From positions 3,959,001 through 4,023,000 of the forward strand of contig NZ_CP151951.1 in NCBI RefSeq assembly GCF_038592985.1: 64,000 nt of DNA, written 5' to 3'. Below are positions 36,301-44,866 of the stretch, in pieces; positions within the stretch are counted from its first letter, which is position 1, and every line of letters begins with the position of its first letter. The DNA is from Paenibacillus sp. FSL R10-2782. Its GTDB lineage: Bacteria; Bacillota; Bacilli; Paenibacillales; Paenibacillaceae. The position numbers and the translations under genes were made by a program. The notes beneath the pieces were generated by a model. It saw only the letters and a program-made list of their open reading frames with translations. It was not told the origin of the DNA and did no database searches.

Positions 36301-36720
36301 CTAAATATAAAACATGTAGTTATCCAATTCATCATGTTCCTGGTATGTGATCAAGTCCTTGAGCGTAGTGGAATCCAGTACTTCTGCAATACTGTCACGA
36401 ATCCGTAGCCATAGCTGACGCTTCGCCGGATCGTCTTCTTCAGTGAAATCCACCGGAGAAATCGGACCTTCCAATACACGGATAATGTCTCCAGCCGTTA
36501 CCCCTGCCGGTTCACCCGCCAGAATATAACCGCCGTAAGCACCACGGATACTTTTTACCAAACCTGCATTGCGCAAAGGCGCAATAAGCTGCTCCAGATA
36601 ATGCTCGGAGAGCTGATTTTTCTCGGCTATACTTTTCAAAGACGTCGGACCTTCGCCAAACCTGGCTGCAAGTTCCATCATAATCGTCAGGCCGTAGCGG
36701 CCTTTTGTTGATATTTTCAA
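36301..36720 (-). CDS. cymR: Rrf2-family cysteine metabolism repressor
   Basis: A 139-aa Rrf2-type winged-helix regulator, matching B. subtilis CymR nearly end to end: KISTKGRYGLTIMMELA, GPTSLKSIAEKNQLSEHYLEQL, PLRNAGLVKSIRGAYGGYIL, GDIIRVLEGPISPV, and the C-terminal MFYI. CymR with CysK represses sulfur and cysteine uptake genes. There is no iron-sulfur cysteine cluster as in IscR, which fits CymR. The frame opens at 36759, but TTG at 36720, 6 bases after GAGGTGG, matches the CymR start. It is divergent from mnmA and separated from the cysteine desulfurase gene by the IS-bearing insert. Confidence 0.94.
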   Translation of the reverse strand: MKISTKGRYGLTIMMELAARFGEGPTSLKSIAEKNQLSEHYLEQLIAPLRNAGLVKSIRGAYGGYILAGEPAGVTAGDIIRVLEGPISPVDFTEEDDPAKRQLWLRIRDSIAEVLDSTTLKDLITYQEHDELDNYMFYI

Positions 36721-37006
36721 TTGTGCCACCTCACTTATAGTAACAATTCCGTTAAACACGCGGAATAACTGGTGCTATAAACCTCTCTATTCCGATCTTA
36801 ACCCTCAGCTTATGTTAACATATTAGGGCAGGTAAAGGGAAATATTACGGTAACAATCTTAAAAAAAGTTGTTTTCAGGCGATTTGGAACGGCTTTGGCC
36901 CATTTTATAGAACTTTCTCCCATCGTTCTCCGTGTCGTTGGATCGTCCAGCCATCGTAACTTGTTATCGTTTATGTTACAATAGGAGGGTTCTACAACAA
37001 TATTGA

Positions 37007-38146
<1,140 letters not shown>

Positions 38147-38186
38147 AGTAATCCCCGTTTGATGTTGGTATAAATGCTTAAACAGG

Positions 38187-38222
38187 AGGCGTCTCTTCTA
38201 TCTATGGGGAGACGCTTTTTTT
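38187..38222 (+). terminator. intrinsic terminator of mnmA
   Basis: GCGTCTC (38189-38195) and GAGACGC (38209-38215) pair around a 13-base loop and are followed by TTTTTTT. It lies about 45 bp after the mnmA stop. Confidence 0.85.
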
Positions 38223-38350
38223 ATGAAAAGATGCTCTTTTCTCCAACAAGCTTCTCATCTAGTCATATCGAATCACCATTAGCTGAAGGTATCCATAATA
38301 AGGTGTATGCAAATCTCATCCCTCTTTATTCAGATAGGCTAACTATGTAA

Positions 38351-38391
38351 AAAAAGCCCACTCCCGTTTTTATTGTTAAGGAGTAAGCTTA
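38351..38391 (-). terminator. terminator of the toxin-immunity pair
   Basis: On the minus strand AAGCTTACTCC pairs with GGAGTGGGCTT (two G-U pairs) around a loop of about 19 bases, followed by TTTTTTTAC. It is placed just after the putative immunity gene. Confidence 0.65.
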
Positions 38392-38402
38392 AATTGTACT
38401 TT

Positions 38403-38624
38403 TCAAATCTCTATACTATCCCACAACTCTAAAATAGTCTTATCATCAATCTTCCCATTAACAAACAACTCTCTTGCTGATTCAAACGATTGCGAAAAAC
38501 TGTCTCTTTCACGAGTAAGAAAGTACTCTTCTTCATTCTGGCTAATCCAATAGCTATCGTTTTTATAGTAGAACTGAAACTCTTCCCCCATTCCAAAACG
38601 TTCCACCAATTCATTGTATTCCAA
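38403..38624 (-). CDS. putative immunity protein for the adjacent toxin
   Basis: A 73-aa acidic, cytosolic protein (EYNELVERFGMGEEFQFYY ... DDKTILELWDSIEI). I do not recognise the family by name, but size, acidity and place fit polymorphic-toxin immunity proteins: it begins 11 bp after the toxin stop, on the same strand, and ends with its own terminator. The start is TTG at 38624, 6 bases after GGAGGG. The sequence SYWISQNEEEYFLTRERDS suggests a small alpha/beta fold. The role is inferred from context only. Confidence 0.62.
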   Translation of the reverse strand: MEYNELVERFGMGEEFQFYYKNDSYWISQNEEEYFLTRERDSFSQSFESARELFVNGKIDDKTILELWDSIEI

Positions 38625-38635
38625 AACAATCCCTC

Positions 38636-39712
38636 CTACTTCTTGTTAACTCTTTTAAATGTCCCATCTTCTTTCCATTCAAAAACATGTTCATGAGGCC
38701 ACTCTGGATGCTGCTTTGAATTTCCATGATTCGTATAGTCTACATCGCGTGTAGCTCTTCCATTTTCATCATAATATCTTCTTGTTTTTATCTCACCTGT
38801 ATTTTTATCCAGAATATCAATAGATGAGTTAGGTTCACCTTTAGCCGGATGTGGATTCGTTGTCGTACTTGTATGATTAGATGAAGGAGTAACATCTATC
38901 GACGTTCCCTTGTTGGAAGTAAGTGTTTGTTTAGATGAACCCCCACCTTCTCCTTTTGTCATCTGCCACAATTCCGCTGAGCTTTTTCCGATCCCACTAG
39001 CTCCTTTGAATGCGGTTGTACCTCCATGTGCCGCTAAAGCTGCTGATCCAATCAATCCCGGTACGCCAACGATGCTCCCTACGCCTGAAGCTGAAACAAC
39101 GGCTGATAATGTTTCTCCACCTGCTCCAACCACCACCTCAGCAACACCCTGTAATGTAGTAGCTACATGACCTAGAATTTCACCTGCTTTAGCTGCCATG
39201 GGATGGTCATAGCCACGATCTTTATCGGGCAACATTCCCAAGGTTAAATCCTCCTGAATCGCACCTTTTGCTCCCTGAGCAGTATCCCATAAAATTTCAC
39301 CTTGCAACTTGCTAGCTTCCATCTGAGCTTCAGCCTTGGTGATCTCAGCCTGTCCGATCTGTTCAAAAATTTTATGTAGCCAACCTTCACTGCTGGATGC
39401 CGTTTTAATAGGTACACCATTTCCCGGCACATCCAGTACGACTTCCTCACCATCTACCTGTGTGAAACTTTTTGAAATAAAAATGAGTTCCTGCGCTACC
39501 GTCGATAATCGTTCAAGCGTCACACTCATGGATTGTTGTGATCTTTGAAAGTCTTGGAAGAATCGCTGACTTGTCAAGCCTTCCCATCCACCTTGGACGA
39601 ACATCATTTGCCGATTCAGTTGATCACACATGTGTCCCATTTGCTGTTTGCCTTGCAAAAATTGGTCAGCCACTTGCATCAGTTTGTCAGGTGGAACCAA
39701 TATTCTACCCAT
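38636..39712 (-). CDS. WXG100-type polymorphic toxin with C-terminal toxin tip
   Basis: A 358-aa protein. Residues 1-95 form a helical WXG100-like domain (VPPDKLMQVADQFLQ ... FVQGGWEGLTSQRFFQDF) typical of proteins exported by the Bacillota type VII (Yuk/Ess) system. A Gly/Ala/Val-rich middle (about 185-255) looks like a hydrophobic translocation segment. A linker rich in Ser/Thr/Pro follows, then a short end module of about 60 residues: DKNTGEIKTRRYYDENGRATRD and a His/Trp-rich tail with HGNSKQHPEWPHEHVFEW. Such variable tips carry the toxic activity; the type is not certain. No type VII secretion gene is in this window. Confidence 0.8.
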   Translation of the reverse strand: MGRILVPPDKLMQVADQFLQGKQQMGHMCDQLNRQMMFVQGGWEGLTSQRFFQDFQRSQQSMSVTLERLSTVAQELIFISKSFTQVDGEEVVLDVPGNGVPIKTASSSEGWLHKIFEQIGQAEITKAEAQMEASKLQGEILWDTAQGAKGAIQEDLTLGMLPDKDRGYDHPMAAKAGEILGHVATTLQGVAEVVVGAGGETLSAVVSASGVGSIVGVPGLIGSAALAAHGGTTAFKGASGIGKSSAELWQMTKGEGGGSSKQTLTSNKGTSIDVTPSSNHTSTTTNPHPAKGEPNSSIDILDKNTGEIKTRRYYDENGRATRDVDYTNHGNSKQHPEWPHEHVFEWKEDGTFKRVNKK

Positions 39713-39882
39713 TTGATCACGTCCATTTTAATTTAGATGGAAATAATCTTATCAGAAGGAGATGTTTAGGGACATCCAACTATCATCCTGAAATTCCCTT
39801 TTAAATTATATGACAAATGGACTGATATAAATAGATTTACTATGTCTAAAGTAGTGTTCATCGCTGTTAGATGATGCTTAAG

Positions 39883-40060
39883 TTAGGATATAGCAGTCGT
39901 CGCTTTCAAATCTTGTTCTTCAAGCATATGCTGTAATTCAGGAATGAGTGTTAGGGGTTTTTTATAGTTTCTAAGTTGCTGAGTATTAATATTTAACTTT
40001 TGGGCAATACTGCTACTGCTAATATGGGTCACGTAGACATGACTAAGAAACCTAGACAGG
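39883..40060 (-). pseudogene. remnant resembling a ParB-like partition or mobile-element protein
   Basis: The minus-strand frame reads SHVYVTHISSSSIAQKLN, NINTQQLRNYKKPLTLIPEL and QHMLEEQDLKATTAIS before a stop at 39883. The pattern (helix-turn-helix followed by a short LIPELQ-x-ML linker and a TTA-type segment) resembles the DNA-binding core of ParB/KorB-like proteins carried by integrative elements. No start codon or upstream part remains. The identification is from pattern memory only. Confidence 0.4.
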
Positions 40061-40121
40061 ATTTATTTAGGCTGCATACATATACATGTGCATTATTTTA
40101 TCCTACTTGTTTCTGCTGTTC

Positions 40122-40390
40122 TCATTCTTTAACTCTACGATAGAATGTCCTGTTTTTCATGACTAGTTTCTCCATTGCCTCCACAGCCTTGATTACTCCA
40201 GATTTCCATTTGTCATATACCATAGCAAAGTCAGGCGTGATCTACTGCATAGGACGATCAAATTTCACCCCTGCTGCTTTGACTACCTCTATTCCTTCAG
40301 CGACTATCAAACAAAGTTTCATTATCCAAAATCACCCTCACGAATCATTAACCGCATTGCCTGATAGCGAGGTAAGTCAAAATTCTTTCC
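40122..40390 (-). pseudogene. serine recombinase (resolvase/invertase) remnant
   Basis: On the minus strand FDLPRYQAMRLMIREGDF (about 40330-40385) matches the resolvase segment before the LDRLGR motif, which is itself missing. After a frame break comes IVAEGIEVVKAAGVKFDRP, a stop codon, then ITPDFAMVYDKWKSGVIKAV and NRTFYRRVKE, the typical resolvase C-terminus with its helix-turn-helix. The catalytic N-terminus is lost and at least two disruptions are present. It is clear evidence for a decayed transposon or integrative element here. Confidence 0.68.
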
Positions 40391-40528
40391 ACTTAACTTG
40401 ATATTTCATGAACAAAACACACTATTATCTATTTTTATACATTAAAACAAAATTATTCTTTAAACTGAAACATTTCACCAATTCGGATCGTCTATAGAGT
40501 AAATTTCAGAAAGGGGATTTGTTCTATT

Positions 40529-40978
40529 ATGCGGAAGAATGGAATTTTGTTTTTGATGATCGTGTTGTTGTTAATAACAGCTTGTAGCTCTAACGCTGAA
40601 AAAATAGTTATTTCTCAAAGTGGGAAGGGGCAGGAGAAAATAATAGTCTACAAACTACAGAAGGACGCCACACTGCTGCAACAACAAACAAAAAAAGATG
40701 TAATTGCTACATTTAATGATACTTCGGACACTATGATATTTATCAATGCAATTAAGGAATCAGAAAAGATATTAGGTATAGCTAATACGGATTCTCCAAA
40801 TTACGAAGTTACATTCCAAAAAGATGGAACAAAAGATTCTTATTATTTATGGATTAACAATAACGATCCAACCAGCAATGCTATGTATGTGAATAAGGAC
40901 GATACTCATACTGCGTATAAGATATCAGTCAACTCCACAAATTCGATAAATAAATTACTTGAGAGAATTAAAGATTAA
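40529..40978 (+). CDS. small lipoprotein of unknown function
   Basis: A 149-aa protein with a lipoprotein signal peptide: MRKNGILFLMIVLLLITACSS, the lipobox cysteine being residue 19. The mature part is mostly beta-like with charged residues (IVISQSGKGQEKIIVYKL, YEVTFQKDGTKDSYYLWI), resembling small YceB- or YhfM-type lipoproteins of Bacillales in general style, but I cannot name a family. AAAGGGGA lies upstream of the ATG. It is AT-rich, monocistronic, and followed by a strong bidirectional terminator. Location: outer face of the cell membrane. Confidence 0.75.
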   Translation: MRKNGILFLMIVLLLITACSSNAEKIVISQSGKGQEKIIVYKLQKDATLLQQQTKKDVIATFNDTSDTMIFINAIKESEKILGIANTDSPNYEVTFQKDGTKDSYYLWINNNDPTSNAMYVNKDDTHTAYKISVNSTNSINKLLERIKD

Positions 40979-40980
40979 CT

Positions 40981-41023
40981 AAAAAGGTCTGTTCTTTTGT
41001 TTAAATAAAGAACAGACCTTTTT
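40981..41023. terminator. strong bidirectional terminator
   Basis: AAAAAGGTCTGTTCTTT and AAAGAACAGACCTTTTTT form a 17-bp perfect stem with a 9-base loop, A-rich on the left and T-rich on the right. It separates the convergent lipoprotein and exported-protein genes. Confidence 0.9.
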
Positions 41024-41028
41024 TGATT

Positions 41029-41649
41029 TTATTTCAAATCATATTTTTCCAATACTGATTCTCGGAATTGTTCTTTTGAATCTTGTTTTTCCCCCGAAAT
41101 ACTAGGGGATTGAGAAGAAGGTGCAATAGCAAACTTTCCGAGATCCATATTGATTACGCTATACTGTCCTTGTGTATTTTTCTTGAGAAAAATAATACTT
41201 TTTTCATTTTGCTTCAATTCAGTATAATCCTCATAAGCTATTTTTTTCTTGCCTTCGGCATCATCAATATAAGAAATCGGCTCCACGATAGACAATGGCT
41301 CTTCTACGTTTAATGCTGCCCCTTCGGGTGATTTAATCACTTTATCAATTTTTATATTCGTAAGTGTATAAAAGTCTTGTATCGTACCATCATCAAAGCT
41401 TGTAACGATATGTTGTCGATCATCAAACTCCTGCAAAGGAGTCCCTATCACAATAAGCTCTGCATTGGAGTCCAATTCGCTTACAGTTTTATAATCAATA
41501 TAAGAAGCTTCTAACGAAATTTTTGGAGTATTTAATTCTGAAAATTTTGGAGAAGCATTTGTGGATGTAAAAAAAAGACTCCCTGAAGCAATCAGTCCCC
41601 CTACCGCTAATACAGAAATACCCAACTTTATTTTTTTATTAAAAGTCAT
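41029..41649 (-). CDS. exported protein of unknown function, partner of the adjacent protease
   Basis: A 206-aa protein with an N-terminal signal or anchor segment (KLGISVLAVGGLIASGSLFF). The mature part has a beta-rich pattern: LDSNAELIVIGTPLQEF, FYTLTNIKIDKVIKSP and EKSIIFLKKNTQGQYSVIN. This resembles small exported proteins in Bacillota in which a substrate-like 'IVIGT' strand begins the domain; I cannot give a family name. AAGGAAGGGG lies before the ATG. It starts 36 bp after the metzincin-like protease gene on the same strand, so the two are probably an operon; an inhibitor or chaperone role is possible but speculative. Confidence 0.7.
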   Translation of the reverse strand: MTFNKKIKLGISVLAVGGLIASGSLFFTSTNASPKFSELNTPKISLEASYIDYKTVSELDSNAELIVIGTPLQEFDDRQHIVTSFDDGTIQDFYTLTNIKIDKVIKSPEGAALNVEEPLSIVEPISYIDDAEGKKKIAYEDYTELKQNEKSIIFLKKNTQGQYSVINMDLGKFAIAPSSQSPSISGEKQDSKEQFRESVLEKYDLK

Positions 41650-41685
41650 AATAGTGCCCCTTCCTTAAATTAGTTATTATGCTAA

Positions 41686-42255
41686 TTAGTTTCCCCACTT
41701 AGCAATTAAGGATTGCTTGTCATATGCTTGAACACCGATAGACTGAATACCTTGTTTCATAACAGAGCTACTAGAAGTTGATGGATGCGCTTGAGATAAC
41801 GTATGGCCAACCTCATGGGTTGCGTTGGAGGTTTTTTGTGCGGAATTCATACCGAAAGCCTGCATCTGATTATGATAAATCACCACCGTGGCATATGCCC
41901 AGCTATCACTTACACCTGCTACACCACCAGATGTTTTATACGGAGTTGTCAATCCCAATAAACCAGATGTAGCTGTAGAACCGACATAATATCTGTCTGG
42001 AGTCCCACTCGTCGATGTCGTTTTACCAATGTTTACTGATCCAGACGCAGCGCTCCAATCAGAACGTGCGGTATCATAGGCACTGGTATAGCCATTCGTA
42101 GAAACAGAGGAATCATAATATGCATTAAAATTGGCTGAGCTTCTCCCTCCGGTAAAGCTAGTTGCAAAAGAAGTGGAACTAATAGAAATCACGGCAATAG
42201 ATAATATTCCGACCATGGAAAAAAGTTTTTTCTTGGAAGCTAATAGTTTTTTCAA
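41686..42255 (-). CDS. secreted metzincin-like zinc metalloprotease
   Basis: A 189-aa exported protein. The signal peptide is roughly residues 1-31 (KKLFSMVGILSIAVISISSTSFA). The mature 158 residues are Ser/Thr-rich and carry HEVGHTLSQAH, three zinc-binding histidines and the catalytic Glu, followed 6 residues later by a Met-turn-like SSVMKQG. In classical metzincins the eighth position is Gly; here it is Ser. The frame opens at 42297, but the TTG at 42255 after AAAGGGGTGC gives a normal signal peptide. An exported partner gene follows after 36 bp. The substrate is unknown. Confidence 0.82.
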   Translation of the reverse strand: MKKLLASKKKLFSMVGILSIAVISISSTSFATSFTGGRSSANFNAYYDSSVSTNGYTSAYDTARSDWSAASGSVNIGKTTSTSGTPDRYYVGSTATSGLLGLTTPYKTSGGVAGVSDSWAYATVVIYHNQMQAFGMNSAQKTSNATHEVGHTLSQAHPSTSSSSVMKQGIQSIGVQAYDKQSLIAKWGN

Positions 42256-42440
42256 GGTTAGCACCCCTTTTAGGAAATTTGGAAATCTTATTATCATTCC
42301 TGACGTAACAGAAAGCCACTACAACTAGAATCATTGAGATGTTATTTTGTTTTCAACTCAATCCTCCCTTTTTATTTGGACATTTCCACTATTAATATAC
42401 AGTCTACCTTTACAACAATCTACCATTTAAACAAAATATT

Positions 42441-42704
42441 TCATAATTCGACATCAATTTGATTCTTTTTTCCTACTTGAAATGTAAGTTTATAGCTCTG
42501 CTTCAGGCTCAATATACTGGATCGGCTACACTCTTCTAGACAGAAAAATTGTGGTCTAATATAGAAAGAAAGTCCAATAGACATTACATCGTCTATTTCT
42601 TGGCAATACACACAGGGATGAGACAAGGGAGGAATGTTGACTACAGGAATAAATGCATAATGGTTACTCGAAATGGATGTAGATAATGATTTAGTCTGTT
42701 GCAT
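42441..42704 (-). CDS. possible small cysteine-containing protein
   Basis: A frame of about 88 codons with PPLSHPCVYCQEIDDV, a CxxC, and a later FFCLEEC, suggesting four metal or disulfide cysteines, then SILSLKQSYKLTFQVGKK. No good ribosome site is visible, and its 5' end approaches the integrase remnant on the other strand. It may be the 3' part of a broken gene. Kept because the cysteine spacing looks protein-like; no family recognised. Confidence 0.3.
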   Translation of the reverse strand: MQQTKSLSTSISSNHYAFIPVVNIPPLSHPCVYCQEIDDVMSIGLSFYIRPQFFCLEECSRSSILSLKQSYKLTFQVGKKNQIDVEL

Positions 42705-42747
42705 AAATATTGGAAAGCAAGTTTTCCCAAACACAATTACAAGGCTG

Positions 42748-42960
42748 ATGAAAAGAAAAGTTGTTTCCGAAAGATTGGGACATCGTAGTGTAACTATAAC
42801 TTTGGATACTTATTCACATTTATTGAAAAAAATGCAGTCAGATGCAGCAGTAAGATTGAGTAATTTACTGAGTAAAAAAGAAGGATCTGGTCCACTAGAA
42901 ATTGAAGAAAAATTCTGTGACCAAAAGCGTGACCAGAATGTCGAAAATGTAGCCGTTTAA
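42748..42960 (+). pseudogene. tyrosine recombinase C-terminal remnant
   Basis: The frame contains KVVSERLGHRSVTITLDTYSH, then LLKKMQSDAAVRLSNLL, which is the C-terminal end of a phage/ICE integrase: the GHRS box and the nucleophile Tyr in LDTYSH. The His-x-x-Arg box and all upstream domains are missing. A charged tail to 42960 follows. This is a second, different integrase remnant in the window; it lies about 100 bp before ppk2. Confidence 0.83.
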
Positions 42961-42990
42961 ACCAAGAAAAGCAAGATACATAAGGAAATT

Positions 42991-43019
42991 TTGATAACAC
43001 CCCCATTTGGGTATATGAT
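42991..43019 (+). promoter_or_regulatory. sigma-A promoter of the PPK2 gene
   Basis: TTGATA (42991-42996), a 17-base spacer and TATGAT (43014-43019) give a near-consensus housekeeping promoter 44 bp before the ATG. Confidence 0.75.
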
Positions 43020-43062
43020 GTAGACAAGATATCTTACTTCAATTGAAAAGGAGCGTGCCTTT

Positions 43063-43893
43063 ATGTCTGATTCATTAGGAATGCTGACACCGGGTAAAAA
43101 AGTTTCTTTAAAAGAGTGGAACCCCAAGGATACTCAGGATATTAAAAATAAAGAAGAAATTCAGCAGGAAACCGATCAATTGAAGGAACGCTTCGCGGAA
43201 TTACAAAGCAAATTATTTACGGAGAAAAAACAAGCCGTTTTGTTTGTATTTCAAGGTATGGATTGCAGCGGAAAAGATGGCGTCATCAAGCAGGTATTTT
43301 CCAACCTCAATCCGGCGGGGGTGACTGTCCACAGTTTTAAATCGCCTACAGCCGAAGAATTAAGTCACGATTTCCTGTGGCGTGCCCACAGCGTAACCCC
43401 GGCACGTGGATATATCGCGGCATTCAATCGCTCTTATTATGAGGATGTACTGATTACACGTGTTCATGGTCAGGTATCCGACAAGCAGGCCAAACGAAAT
43501 ATTAAACACATCAAACATTTTGAACAACTGCTGCTGGATAGCAGTGTAAAGGTCGTCAAAATCTTTTTACATATTTCAAAGCAATTCCAGTTGGAGAAGC
43601 TGATCGACCGGATTGAAAAGCCGCATAAAAACTGGAAACTTGATCCGAGTGATTTACAGGAACGTAAATATTGGAAGCAATATACTCAATACTATGAGGA
43701 CGTGCTGGAGCTAAGCGCAACCAAGCAGGCTCCGTGGTATGTCGTTCCTGCGGATAACCGATGGTACAGGGATTATACTGTACTGCGCATTGCCGTCCAA
43801 ACGCTGGAGGATATGAAGCTGTCCGATCCTGAACCAAGACCGGAACTGGAATCCCTTTTGCCTGAGCTGTATAAAGAACGGGATAAAAAATAG
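43063..43893 (+). CDS. polyphosphate kinase 2 family protein
   Basis: A 276-aa P-loop kinase of the PPK2 family, which transfers phosphate between polyphosphate and nucleotides. Walker A is FQGMDCSGKDGVIKQ (about residues 65-79), and the lid and second acidic motif follow: WRAHSVTPARGYIAAFNRSYYEDVL (split here as W-R-A-H-x-x-x-P and FNRSYYED). The C-terminal part has SDLQERKYWKQY and PADNRWYRDY. AAAAGGAG precedes the ATG, and a good sigma-A promoter lies upstream. It is monocistronic. It could regenerate ADP/ATP or GTP from polyphosphate; class I versus III is not decided by reading. Confidence 0.92.
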   Translation: MSDSLGMLTPGKKVSLKEWNPKDTQDIKNKEEIQQETDQLKERFAELQSKLFTEKKQAVLFVFQGMDCSGKDGVIKQVFSNLNPAGVTVHSFKSPTAEELSHDFLWRAHSVTPARGYIAAFNRSYYEDVLITRVHGQVSDKQAKRNIKHIKHFEQLLLDSSVKVVKIFLHISKQFQLEKLIDRIEKPHKNWKLDPSDLQERKYWKQYTQYYEDVLELSATKQAPWYVVPADNRWYRDYTVLRIAVQTLEDMKLSDPEPRPELESLLPELYKERDKK

Positions 43894-44008
43894 CTTCGCA
43901 GGCGCAAGTACTCTATCATGTGTTTGTTAACACACCCAATAAAAAAAGCTTTCAAAGCCTTACTCATGGCTGAAAATGCCACGCGAGGGATTTGGAGGCT
44001 TTATTGCG

Positions 44009-44365
44009 TCAACTAACCCCAAATCCAACAGCAGTCGCTGCTGCTCCTACCACCACGGAAGACAGCACATACACAGCCATACACCGATATTCCTTGCGCT
44101 CCATCAATTGGAGAGATTCATACCCGAATGTTGAAAAGGTGGTATAGCCACCACAAAAGCCTGTTCCTAACAGCATCCAAAGTGCAAGAGACAGATTATG
44201 CTGCGTAAATTCGCCGTACAGCCAGCCGAGTAGAAAGGAACCGCTGATGTTAATGATCCATGTTCCCCAAGGAAATGCGATGCCGAACCTTTTTCCGGCC
44301 CACATGCCAAGCCCGTATCTCGCCAATGTACCGACCATTCCACCTGCCGCCGCCCACCAGATCAT
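44009..44365 (-). CDS. crcB: fluoride ion channel subunit (second gene of pair)
   Basis: A 118-aa membrane protein with four transmembrane helices, of the CrcB/Fluc family that exports fluoride. Family motifs are GGMVGTLARYG near the N-terminus, the asparagine and GS in WGTWIINISGSFLLGWLYG, and GTGFCGGYTTFSTFGYES with the conserved central TxFSTF pore phenylalanines. Its ATG overlaps the preceding crcB stop by 4 bases (ATGA). Pairs of CrcB proteins in Gram-positives usually form a dual-topology heterodimer. I saw no fluoride riboswitch upstream. Confidence 0.94.
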   Translation of the reverse strand: MIWWAAAGGMVGTLARYGLGMWAGKRFGIAFPWGTWIINISGSFLLGWLYGEFTQHNLSLALWMLLGTGFCGGYTTFSTFGYESLQLMERKEYRCMAVYVLSSVVVGAAATAVGFGVS

Positions 44366-44763
44366 AAGCTATCCTCCTTGGGGGCAGCTTGCGTCATTTT
44401 CGTGCCCAGACGAATACCTGTCCATGTCAAAAACAGACCTCCACATACACTGAACAACAGATACAACACAGCCGTAAGCGCACGATCATGAACCGTCAGG
44501 CGCACAGCATCCACTGCAAAGGTGGAAAAAGTGGTAAAGCCTCCTGTAAAGCCTGTTCCGATGGCAAGTCGCCAGCGAGGCTTGATTCGCCACGACCGTA
44601 AGGTTACGGTGAAAAACCAGCCGAGAAACAGACAGCCGATCCAATTGATTAACAGCACACCAAGTGGAAAATCAGCCCCTGCCGCAGGCAGCAATGTTTG
44701 CACGCCGTAACGGGCAGAGGTTCCGAGCGCTCCTCCCGCCCCGACGAATAGCACGTCCTTCAT
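44362..44763 (-). CDS. crcB: fluoride ion channel subunit (first gene of pair)
   Basis: A 133-aa CrcB/Fluc family channel subunit with four helices. Motifs are GGALGTSARYGVQTL, FPLGVLLINWIGCLFLGWFF and GTGFTGGFTTFSTFAVDAV. The frame opens at 44805, but the ATG at 44763 follows GAAGGGG at about 9 bases and gives the usual start. It overlaps the downstream crcB by 4 bp. It lies about 100 bp after the rarA stop and probably has its own promoter. Together the pair should give fluoride resistance. Confidence 0.94.
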   Translation of the reverse strand: MKDVLFVGAGGALGTSARYGVQTLLPAAGADFPLGVLLINWIGCLFLGWFFTVTLRSWRIKPRWRLAIGTGFTGGFTTFSTFAVDAVRLTVHDRALTAVLYLLFSVCGGLFLTWTGIRLGTKMTQAAPKEDSL

Positions 44764-44866
44764 CTTTATGTCCCCTTCTTCACTTTTGCAATATTCATGG
44801 TGCAACCATAACGGTGGCTATACCTCTGATCTTATTCACTACATATATCCGTCTGCTACATATATT

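Noticed and set aside
43900..43990. Terminator after ppk2
   Set aside because: AAAAAAAGCTTTC and the nearby GCC/GGC pairs do not form a convincing stem followed by a T-run.
44764..44866. Possible fluoride riboswitch ahead of the crcB pair
   Set aside because: I looked for the conserved fluoride aptamer pattern on the minus strand and did not find it; the gap is short and AT-rich.
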